Below are positions 1-9,354 of a stretch of DNA of 64,000 bases, in pieces. Every line of letters starts with the position of its first letter. Positions within the stretch are counted from its first letter, which is position 1. The DNA is taken from positions 548,679 through 612,678 of the forward strand of contig JNVV01000011.1 of assembly GCA_000733355.1 (NCBI GenBank), written 5' to 3'. Under the pieces are notes generated by a model. It was not told the DNA's origin. It was given only the letters and a program-made list of their open reading frames with translations, and ran no database searches. Made by a program: the position numbers and the translations under genes. Source of the DNA: Falciphora oryzae. Lineage: Eukaryota; Ascomycota; Sordariomycetes; Magnaporthales; Magnaporthaceae.

Positions 1-1
1 A

Positions 2-754
2 GACCTAGCATCCGCTGAAGGGCTGTCGCGATCCTCCTCGAGTGGGGCGATCGCTAATGCAACGATGGTTGCGTCGACTTCCCGGCAGGCCAGCGGCTCG
101 CTCCGCCGCACTCACGCGGGCACGGCCGGTTCTAGGCGCGAATTCGCCCCTGGCCACACACCTGCTAGCCCCCGACGGATACAACTCCCCCACAACGACG
201 AAAATGTACCAGGGAGCAGTTCACCGTCTGCAGAAGGAACGGGTAGCAGTGGCGAGGAGCCCGAAGGCATGCCTTCTTCGGCCTCGCATGACCTGTCTCC
301 CGGGGTCGACGCCAACCGTCACCGCCATCACCACCACCGCCGGAGCGAACACGACGATGACGCCCAGGCCTTCCTCCTCGCGGGCCTGAACAGCTGCGAG
401 GAGAGGGTAGCGGGTCTGCAGCGGCGGCTGGCGGAGCAGGACGCGCGACACAGTCTGATGCTAGTGAACGAAGTCATACCACTACAGGAACAGCTCACGG
501 AGCTCCGCAGCGCGTTCACGGGTATAGCTATGGACATGCGCTACGTCATTGCCCGGCAGAAGTCCCTGCTCAATGGCGGGGGCGGGGGCGCAGGCACAGG
601 CACAGGCAGCAGCTCACTCAGCATTGGCGCCGCGTCGGGAAGCGGCCGTTCGACAACACCCGGACCCAGCGGGCAGAGGATCGCGGACAGTCGGGCAAGA
701 GATTCCGAACCTAGGGAAACGGCCCCGCCGGCCATTACGCCCCCACGACTATGA
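2..754 (+). CDS. 3' part of an unrecognised coiled-coil protein gene (partial)
   Basis: The reading frame is open from the left edge of the window to a TGA at 752-754, so this is the C-terminal ~250 residues of a gene starting outside the window. The first in-window ATG is at 65, but nothing marks it as the true start. The sequence is low-complexity and Ser/Gly/Arg-rich, with a His-rich stretch followed by acidic residues near 322-363. It then has one predicted helical segment of about 60 residues (roughly nt 385-570) with heptad-like Leu/Val spacing, containing ERVAGLQRRLAEQDARH, probably a coiled coil. The tail is Gly/Ser/Pro-rich. I do not recognise the family and cannot assign a function. 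A shadow frame (42-389) is ignored because this frame is longer and carries the helical segment. Confidence 0.6.
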   Translation, partial: DLASAEGLSRSSSSGAIANATMVASTSRQASGSLRRTHAGTAGSRREFAPGHTPASPRRIQLPHNDENVPGSSSPSAEGTGSSGEEPEGMPSSASHDLSPGVDANRHRHHHHRRSEHDDDAQAFLLAGLNSCEERVAGLQRRLAEQDARHSLMLVNEVIPLQEQLTELRSAFTGIAMDMRYVIARQKSLLNGGGGGAGTGTGSSSLSIGAASGSGRSTTPGPSGQRIADSRARDSEPRETAPPAITPPRL

Positions 755-1226
755 ACGAATTACCACGATCGATGTCTTTTCCAGACGGACAGAAGGACGA
801 TTGAAGCCGCACAAAATGAGTCAAGTTATTCTGCAAATGTTTACGATATCTTCTGTCCGGTCCAGTTTCCTGGCCACTTACACCGGCTTCGTTTCTTTTT
901 CCCTTCTTCTTCTTCTTCTTTGATCAAGCTACCTATTGGAACAGAATGGAGTTCTCGGCGCTGTGTTACGAGGCGCAAGGAATCGAGATGTGGGCGTCAG
1001 GATACCCAGTCGCAACAATACTACCACCTAAATGGATCTTCAGGTGCAGAAAAAGGAGGTCTCGAGTTTCATATGTCGAGAGTATGAGCTTGCTAGGAGG
1101 TTGAATATTTAACTCCAACCTATGCAGGATGTTGAGTCTCCCGATTTGGAAGAAAGTACTGAAGCGCCACTTCGGGGTTATTAATACAGGCACAGATGAC
1201 CCAACGGCGCATCTCGGAGCACTGCC
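755..1226. other. Intergenic, convergent 3' ends
   Basis: About 470 nt between two convergent genes. It holds the presumed 3' UTRs, including a CT-rich run (TTCTTCTTCTTC) near 905-920. I see no further gene. Confidence 0.6.
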
Positions 1227-2751
1227 TCAGGCGTCCACCTCGCGGAAACTGTAGCTGAACATCTGGTTCGACTCCACCGAGTTTTCGTCCGCAAGCTTCC
1301 TCGCAGTCTCGACTCCACCGACAGGGACACGATACTCGAACTTCTTGCCCGGTGCAGGGTCCTTTCCATCAATCTGATATGGGAACGGCAGATACTGCAA
1401 ACGGAGACGTGTGAGCTTGAGTAGTCAACTTCCCGGCCGAGCGGAGTTGGATGTAAAGAACAAACGCACCTCTGGAAGCAGTCCAAGCTGCCTGAGCAAA
1501 GTAGCTTGATCCCACGCAATGTGTTCGTGGTAAAGGCGGTCACCTCTGATGTTGACGACCGAGGTGAATGGTATCTCGAGCGGCTTTCCCGTGGGCGGTA
1601 TGCCTGGCGCGCTATCCACAAATATCATTGTCAGATACGCACCGAGTCTTTGAAAGGAAGAAAAGCCTCTTACAGCCAGTCCACCATCCGGTCATGTGTG
1701 AGCTTGACAATAAACTCGTCGATGACGCGATCCACGCCCACCGTCCGGCTGACAAGCTCCAGGGCTATGTCGTTCGGGTTGTTGTGGATGAAATGGTTGC
1801 GGTAGAAGGTGGTCAGGCGGTCACGACCAATGCCTCCAGTTATCGTAGGAATGCTTTAGGAAGAGAAATGTTCAGCAAATTACGAAGCTTAGCATGAGAC
1901 ACATTGACTTATGTAGGAAATGCTTCTGCCACTAGGTAATTATCAACATTAATTACGTACTGGTTGACATATGGTTCAGCTACCATTGTGCCCATGGTCT
2001 TGGCTACGGCACGATCTCCGAACTCAAAGAAGCAGTGCTCCTCCCAGATCGCCTCAAGATCAAAGAAGGGGCCCCCGACCAGCGGCCGGAGGAAGGTCAG
2101 GGTGCGCGTGTGCGCCACCGCCGCCGGGGAGCCGCGATAGTTTGCGTGAGCGGGGAGCGCGAAGTTTGGCAGCGCCTCGCGGTACGCGTGGACGGTCGTG
2201 GAGCCGTGCTGGGAGGCTGGATCCGACTTGGCGACATCTCCCGCGGCGTGCCAGAGGACGGGCGCGGACACTCCCACTGGTGGCGTGCTGACAGACGCCG
2301 CCGAGTAATTGACGAAAGCAACGATGCTCGGGCCGGCCGTCTCGGACGCGGAGGGCAGGAGGGGCGACGACGGCAGCGGCACGTACGTGATGACGCCGTA
2401 GCGGCCCCGTCCGCCTTCGCCGTTCTTCTCGCACTCGTCCAGCGCCGCCAGGGCGCCAAGCGCCGTGCGCAAATCGGCATGGAACGCATCTGGGCTGGCA
2501 GCGGCAGCGTTGGCGTCGTTGTCTCCTCGCAGCGTGATCTGTGCCACGGCGTAACCTTCCTCTGCCCACTTGAGCAGAGGCGGTGGGTCGAGGGTCTTGT
2601 CGCTGTGGCCCAACGGCAGGGTGGCGTCCACGACGAGCACAAGTCCAGGCCCCTTGCCACGGCGCGACAGGGGCGGCTGCAACAAGATGTTTGGAGCAAT
2701 GTTCTGTAGGGGCGCAGAAGGGAGCGCAACTGGAGTTTCCTCGGCTGCCAT
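1227..2751 (-). CDS. Dienelactone-hydrolase-like / SnoaL-like fusion protein (annotated in fungi as carboxymethylenebutenolidase)
   Basis: Four exons on the minus strand (2751-1961, 1853-1674, 1611-1470, 1394-1227) close in phase and give 426 residues. Introns start GTACGT, GTAAGA and GTGCGT and end AAG, TAG and CAG. Residues 1-~245 resemble an alpha/beta-hydrolase of the dienelactone hydrolase type (strand LVLVVDA, C-terminal AHTRTLTFLRPLVGGPFFDL). Residues ~245-426 form a SnoaL/NTF2-like domain (HIPTITGGIGRDRL, FYRNHFIHNNPNDIALELV, VNIRGDRLYHEHIAWDQAT). This domain order is known from a conserved fungal family usually named after the hydrolase. However, where a DLH nucleophile elbow (GxCxG) is expected the protein reads YGVITYVPLPS, without a Cys, so hydrolase activity is doubtful. 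Expected location is cytosol; substrate unknown. The family assignment is firm, the function is not. Confidence 0.85.
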
Positions 2752-3619
2752 TTTTTATTCTTCTTTTTTCCCTCTTTCGGTGGTAGACGAGATCCCTTTC
2801 TCCTGTTTTTTCTTCTTATTGTTTTTGGGAGCTGTGGTAGTTTTATCGAGCAGAGGGCAGCGAAACCCCGCGCGTGCTGTCCGACCTTCCTCGCACTCCG
2901 GGCATTTATACCGGTACATAGTCCCCCTTCATTGCCAAGGGGCAGCCCGAGTGTCCCCACGTAGGGTCTGGCTATCCCCCCGCAGTATCTCGAAGGTGAG
3001 GGGTGGGGATCACTCTCTTGACCCGAGAAGCATCGCGTTTGTTTATTATAGCACCGTGGAGATGCGCCCTGGCAAGTAAGCCGCGGCGACTGATCGGTCT
3101 TGGTTGAGCGATCTCACCCAGACTCATTCAGAGCTTCCATGCCAGACCACTCTAGAACATCTGCGTTGAAGGCCTAATTATATAAATCCCAGAGGTGCTA
3201 CCCTGAAACAGAAGCAGGCAACCGAGTACTGGCAGAAAGAACGAACAGAAAAGAAGATGACGGGAAGGAGGTCGATCAACATGATATACCAAAGATTGGT
3301 TAGGTTCTATCCATTTCTTTTTGAAGATGCGTGGAATACTAGGGAGATCGGAAGCACGCTGCAGACACGGCGTCCCAAGCTCCAGGTCGGTGGGGCAAAT
3401 ATGGGCCTGGGTACCCCCGCCACTTGCCGTTCTGGGAGTGCTTGGGGTGGGGCAGTGACGGCCGCCTGCCACAGGCCGTGGCGCTGCCTTTAACCCAGCG
3501 CTCAGCTCGACGTGCTTGTCGCTCTCACAGCCTCGTCAAATATCCAACGTGCCAGGTCCAAGCGAGAGCCTGGTTGCCGACATTTGATAGCCATTTGAGC
3601 TGGCTGGTCATTCGCCACC
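2752..3619. other. Divergent intergenic region (promoters of the DLH/SnoaL gene and UFD2)
   Basis: About 870 nt between two divergently transcribed genes. The minus-strand gene has a purine-rich leader directly upstream of its ATG (read on plus as TTTTTTATTCTTCTTTTTTC at 2749-2768). I could not place a specific regulatory site. Confidence 0.5.
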
Positions 3620-6600
3620 ATGGATCCCGACGAGCAGCAACAGAGGCAGCCGCCAGACGAGCCGACGCTGCCGAGCGCCGAGCAGGTGAGTATGGCTTGC
3701 TCCGTCTGTAATCTAGCCCGGAGCCCCGGAGCCGGAGCTATGCTTAGGAATCCGTCTGACTCCGCTTGACTTGTTGCAGATGCGGGCGCGCCGGCTTGCT
3801 AAGCTCGGTGGCTCTCTTGCCCCCGCCGGCTCGTCTTCAGCAGAAACCAAGCCAGCAGGGAACGAGAAGAATGCCGCAGAATCGTCAGGTGCCAACACAC
3901 CCCCAGCCTCGTCCTCCGTCACCGCCGCCGCGAGTCCCGTGCCCGCCAAGAACCCTTCCCTATCCTCTGCCCCTCAGCCGTCGCCCGCCCAAAGTCCAAT
4001 TCCCTCGCGACCACAACCAGGCAAGGGCCCGTCAGTCGAAGCTTCGGCAGCACAGACGATGGCCCAGGATTCAGGTACAACCCACAGCGATGGGGGCACT
4101 CTCAAGAGATCAAGAGTCGATATTGATACACGACCATCAGGCATGCGGCCGCAGAAAATCCAGAAGCCGGACACGTTTGAGGACTGGGCCGACAGGACCA
4201 TCTCGCACTTCTTCAGGGCCACTCTGGACCCAGACCACCGAGCTGACGCCCTTGGCCACCCGCTCACGTACCTGCCCAACCTCAGAAGCGAGCTCGAGGA
4301 GTCCTTGGGGAAGCTAAAGGATGGAGACAGGCTCCGGCTGTCGCAGGACAGTCTGGATGCCACAATCCTCGAGGCCGCCACCGAGTTCACGCACCAAAAA
4401 CCGCTGCTCGACTATATCCTTCCATGCTGGAAGCGCATCATCAGGTTCAGCAAGTCCGCTGCCATGGTGCGCAACCCGCCGCCGGAGAAGCTTGCGCTTG
4501 TCAGCGAGGCCAAACGGCTCTGCATGAGCAACGCACTCTTCGCGCTCACGGTCCCCGATCTGTTTGGGTTCGTCGCTCCGCGCCCGACGCGTGCAAGGAT
4601 CGTCTGTTGTGAAAGAGGAGTTTTTTGAGCGCTGACTGTTGGTGGGCGCTATGGTGTGTAGTCGCGAGGCGAACCCGAAGCATGACAGCTTGGCGCCCTA
4701 CCTGCTCAGAGGCTTGGATAACGAGTCCGGAATCTGCCTGGATTTCTTGGAAGAAGCCGTCAAGAGACTCGATGAAGATGAGTCCTTCACCGACGTCTTC
4801 GTCAATGCAATGATTGAAATCAGTGCGAGGCTCTCCAAGATGAGTTTGGCAGACAACTTCAGGCCACACGTCGATGTAAGGCCTCTACTTCGGTATTATC
4901 CCTCCCGTGTCTCCAAGGCGATTAACTCTCTTCCCATATAGGTTCTGAAGCTGTATTCCAAGCACAAAGATCTCATGGTGGCACTGGCTCGGCATGACTC
5001 CTTCCTGCTCCCGACGACCACGACACCACCCTTGATTGAGAAGGACACCATTCTGGGCCCTTTCTTCCGGCTTTCTCCCCTTCAACAACTAGTGTCTAAG
5101 TCCTACTTCCCGAACCCGACATCTCTCGATGAGAATGCGATCCGAAGCGCGCAGAATGCCCTGCGCATCACGCTTTCCGCTCACCAGATGGATCTTGCCG
5201 GCATTACTAACAGCTTTGTGCGCGCCAACGAAGAGGTGAGGAACCGGATGCTGGACTGGCTCGCCCTGGTCGTCAACTCGAATCACAAACGGCGGGCCAT
5301 GCAGGTTGATCCCAAGGAGGTGTCGTCGGACGGCTTCATGGTAAACGTCACCTACGTTGTCAACGACCTGTGCCAGCCCTTTATGGACCCGACATTCTCC
5401 AAGGTCGGCAGGATCGACACCGACTACTTGCGGCGCGACCCCCGCGTGTCTATCAAGGACGAAACCAAGTTGAACGCGGACCAGCAGCAGGCCGACGAGT
5501 TCTACTTGAAAAAGGCCGACGGGACCACCAACTTCATCACAGAAGTCTTTTTCCTGGGTCTTGCCGCCCACAACTACGGCAACCAGTCCATCGCCGAGCG
5601 GCTAAAGGCTTTGGACAGAACAAACGACAGCTTCAGGAGAAATCTAGAAGCCTTCGAGGCGGAGCGCCATCGCCATCTCAACGTAAGGCCACCGTCCTGG
5701 AAGGATGCAAGGGCGAAATCTCTCCAGGAAGAAACATGGGTTCTCAAGCTAATATGTTCTTATTCATAATAGAATCCCGCACGACTCCAGCTTTTCGACG
5801 CCCGGACCGCTCAGTATCGCGAGGCTCTTGACCTGAGTCTCGCCAACAAGCACGCGGTTGTCGGCGTGCTCACGGACGAGAAGATGCAGTCTAGGTCTCT
5901 CCAATTCATGCGATATGTCACTGTGTGGCTTCTGCGCGTTGCCAGCCAGACACCTTATGCCCCTGACACGTCGTTGAAGTTAGTATCCGCCACATCCATC
6001 CATCTCGGGACGCGCCCATTTCTAACATGAGCCTTATAGGATTCCATTGGCGTCCCCTCCCACGGACGTCTTCGGCTGTCTTCCCGAGTATGCTTTGCAG
6101 ATTGTTCTTGACAACTTCAAATTCGTATACAAGTATGTAATCTCCCCTCTTACTCGAACCTATCGGATTGCGTGTGGGAGGCTGACCCAAAATAGTGCGA
6201 TGCCACAAATACTCATGTCGTCGGTCGGTGACGAGCTCATGGTACTTTGCATCACGCTGCTCGAATCGTCAGACTACATCCGCAACCCGTACATGAAGGC
6301 GGCACTGGTCACCCTCCTCTACTTTGGCGTTACACAGTTCTACCGGCATTGGAAGAATGGTGTCATGTCGGACGTGCTTACCAATTCCAAGTTTGCCAAC
6401 GACCATCTCCTTCACGCTCTGATGAAGTTCTATATCGAGTGCGAATCGACCGGAGCCAATTCGGCGTTCTATGACAAATTCAACATCCGCTTCGAGATAT
6501 CGTACATTATCCAGCGGGTGTGGCCTAACACACACTACCATCAGCAGTTGACGCAGCAGAGTAAGACCAACAGGGCCTTCTTCATCCGCTTTGTCAACAT

Positions 6601-7513
6601 GCTGCTGAACGATGCCACGTACGTTCTGGACGAGGCGCTGGGCAAATTCCACAAGATCCACGAGCTTCAGGTGGAGCTCAGGGATACCGGGACCCTCACG
6701 GAGGAGGAGAAACGGCAGAAACAGGACGAGCTGCAGACGGTAGAGGGCCACGCAACGTCATACATGCACCTCACGAACCAGACGGTAGCTATGATGAAGC
6801 TCTTCACCGAGGCCTTGGGGGATGCCTTTACGATGCCCGAGATCGTGCAGCGGCTGGCGGGCATGCTGGACTACAACCTGGAGACGTTGGTGGGGCCCAA
6901 GTCCAGCAAGCTAAGGGTTGAGAACCCGCAGAAGTACCGTTTCGAGCCCAAGACGCTGCTGGCAGAGATCACGGACATCTATCTGAACCTGAGCAAGAAG
7001 CCCGCCTTCATCGAGGCAGTCGCGGCGGACGGGCGGTCGTACAAGCCCGAGACGTTCGATGCGGCGGCACGCATCATGTCGAGCAAGGGGCTGGCAGACC
7101 CTGCCAAGGTGCATGCATGGGCGCGGCTGGCAGCCAAGGTGGTGGCGGCTAAGGGACTGGCGGAGCAGGCGGAGCAAGACTTTGGCGAGATCCCGACCGA
7201 GTTCGAGGACCCGCTCATGAGCGACCTGATGAAGGACCCGGTGCGACTGCCGTCGGGCAACGTGGTGGACCGGTCAACCATCACACAGCACCTGCTCTCG
7301 GACGCCAAGGATCCGTTCACTCGGCAGCCCATGAGCATTGATGACGTGGTGCCTTGCGACGAGCTGCGGGCCCAGATCGAGGCGTGGAAGGCAGGGCGGA
7401 TGGCGGTGGCCAAGGAGAAGCTAGCGGCCATCGCAGATGGCAGCGCGCCAGAGGTGAGCAGTGGTGGCTACAGCTCGAGTTTGCAGAAGGCAGACTCCAT
7501 GGACACCTCATAG
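3620..7513 (+). CDS. ufd2: Ubiquitin conjugation factor E4 (U-box protein UFD2)
   Basis: Elongates ubiquitin chains on pre-ubiquitinated substrates, working with Cdc48 in the ubiquitin-fusion-degradation and ERAD pathways (known for the family). Seven exons (3620-3685, 3780-4567, 4662-4875, 4942-5682, 5773-5978, 6040-6132, 6196-7513) join in phase to 1141 residues; yeast Ufd2 is 961. The N-terminus has QMRARRLAKLGG followed by an Ala/Pro/Ser-rich disordered region. The long helical UFD2P core runs from about residue 130 to 1000 (for example NPKHDSLAPYLLRGLDNESG and FFLGLAAHNYGNQS). The C-terminal U-box starts at residue ~1040 (DPLMSDLMKDPVRLPSGNVV, then FTRQPMSIDDV). The start at 3620 is in a good context (CACCATGG). 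Intron 2 uses a less usual GTTCGT donor, but a branch-like GCTGAC and the restored GREANPKHD support it. Intron 6 (63 nt) has no stop and keeps frame. Confidence 0.95.
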
Positions 7514-7817
7514 ATCTCCTCTATGGGCATCCCTTTTGCAAGCGTTTATTATAATTGGCATCATTTTATCATTTTATTTTCAGCGGGGGACCATCCCTAT
7601 CATCTCGTGTTCACCGGCGCTGTTTGCGGTCTCGCGTCGTTGCCGGCACCGGCTTGCCGCTTCACTGTTTGCCCGAAACATTTGCCTCGCCAGCGCTTGG
7701 CAAACGACCTAAATAGGTCTTGACTTTTGCGCCTGAAATGTTGGCTGCTCAACCCTTCTTGTCACTTCGGTTTGCTGATTGATTTTTCATTTTTACTTTT
7801 TCTTCCTATTTTTTCTG
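7514..7817. other. Short convergent intergenic region
   Basis: About 300 nt between the 3' ends of UFD2 and the FAR1-type gene. It contains T-rich stretches (7780-7815) typical of 3' UTRs here, and no gene. Confidence 0.5.
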
Positions 7818-8642
7818 TCACTTGTGTCCAGTAGTCGTAAGCTTGGGAGATGCGTAAGCAGTCCCTGAACACACAGAGACATGAGCCGAGCCGGGTTCAC
7901 CTGCGGCTGGTGTCCCTTCCTGGGCGGCCATCCTCTTCTCCCTGTCAACAAGATTCTGGATATCTTTGCCCGTTATTGCCGTGCCTGGGTGTTCTTTGCG
8001 AACAAGCTCGGCAACGGCTCGGAAGGATAAATATGGCTTGTTTTTGAGGAGCGTGGTGACAGTCTCGCGGGCGGCTTTGAGAGCAGCTCGCCGGTGCACC
8101 GGGATGGTGGCCGGGTCGGTCATTTCATGGGTGTGAGCGCCATACTTCAGCGTGAAAAACCAGCCTACTAGGGGCTGTCCCCTCGGCTTGATTTGCGCGA
8201 TTGACGCCCTCCACCTGCAGCCATTCCGCAGGGTGGCTCTGACGCCCTTGTGAGTTTTTGTGTTGTGTGAGGCGGCCGAGGTGCACTCGAGGTCGTAACG
8301 ACAGATGTCGACAGGCGTATTTTCAGCCCTCTCGACTTTGTTCCGCTTGCGGTAGCTCGACCGCGCTACGACGACGCCAAACCCCGTGGCATAAGCGGTG
8401 CGCTGGACGGCCTGCAGCGCGGCATCGTAGTTTGCAAAGGGGGCGCCCTCGAGCGAAGCAAAGCTAGGCGGGTTGCGCGAGGGAGACCACGCGCTCACAG
8501 CAGTGGGGGGTGCGCCGCCGCCGCCATCATGAGGGGGCGGCGCGGGGCGGGGGGCCGAGGGCGGAAAGGGGCTGGCCGACGAGAAGGGCGTGTCGGACTG
8601 GGGCTGCAGAAAGACGGAAAAGTCAAGATAGTCGTCTGCCAT
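7818..8642 (-). CDS. Orphan FAR1/MULE-type DNA-binding domain protein
   Basis: A single-exon frame of 274 residues. After a Pro/Ser-rich N-terminus (residues 1-65) comes a FAR1-like module (about 65-175). It opens with a conserved helix (NYDAALQAVQRTAYATGFGV), then a Cys pair (CRYDLEC), a further Cys (RNGCRWRA) and a terminal HTHEM, the CCHH ligand pattern of FAR1/WRKY-GCM1 zinc folds. It continues with VPVHRRAAL-type and FRAVAELVRKEHPGTAITGKDIQNLVDR segments. In fungal Mutator-like (MULE) transposases these lie between the DNA-binding domain and the catalytic domain. No DDE transposase domain follows: the frame ends about 40 residues later. It therefore looks like a stand-alone or domesticated DNA-binding protein, or a truncated element relic. 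The last ~35 residues are unconvincing and may hide an unrecognised intron. Confidence 0.65.
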   Translation of the reverse strand: MADDYLDFSVFLQPQSDTPFSSASPFPPSAPRPAPPPHDGGGGAPPTAVSAWSPSRNPPSFASLEGAPFANYDAALQAVQRTAYATGFGVVVARSSYRKRNKVERAENTPVDICRYDLECTSAASHNTKTHKGVRATLRNGCRWRASIAQIKPRGQPLVGWFFTLKYGAHTHEMTDPATIPVHRRAALKAARETVTTLLKNKPYLSFRAVAELVRKEHPGTAITGKDIQNLVDREKRMAAQEGTPAAGEPGSAHVSVCSGTAYASPKLTTTGHK

Positions 8643-9354
8643 GGCAATTTTTGAGTTGCGGTGCTTTACTCGTTGCGGACAGCACAGTTTCGTTTTGAGG
8701 TCGTCTGTCCAGTTGTGGGGTGTCCGCGAAGTGAGGCTGTCCGTCCGTCCATCCAGTGAGGTTTGATGTGGGCCTGGGTTGGATGCCCAATGTAGGAATG
8801 GATGCCCTGACGAGCGGTGATGCGTTGTTGGTGACGACCGGGGTAGAACTCACATGAGTCTTGACGGGTAGGGAGTGCTAATTGGAGGGTGCTGAAGGGC
8901 AGCCCAGTCGGATAAGTGTCGGGTTAGAATGCGCGCAATCGCCACCAATCAAGGCCTGGGGAGGTGCCTGGGAAGTATTGAGGTGCCATCAATCAATCAA
9001 TGCCTGCACTATCGGTCTGCTAGGTGTCCGCCGGGTCTCAGTCCAGCGCAGTGGGTGCCGCTAAACAGCCGCCTGCAGCGCCCCGGTTGCCGGGTGCTGA
9101 GGTCAATCAATCGAATTGGGATCCCCAGCGTCATGTGCGTCACTGCATGTAACAGCACGCCCGAACCTGTTCCACAGCCATCGACATCCATGCTCACCCG
9201 TACCTCAAACCTGCTACTTCGGACCCATCGACAGCCTCCCGCGAACTTCAGCAAACCTTCCCACCGCCCTCCCATACCGCTGCTGTGCGAGACCAGCCAA
9301 TAACGACGACGCTCACCCAGGCCCGATCCATGGCATTGCTGAGCAGGCCTCGAG
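8643..9354. other. Divergent intergenic region before the TBC gene
   Basis: About 710 nt upstream of both the FAR1-type gene and the TBC gene. It contains small ATCA-type microsatellites (8989-9003 and near 9102-9112). The last 150 nt are pyrimidine-rich, consistent with a fungal 5' leader. No gene seen. Confidence 0.5.
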
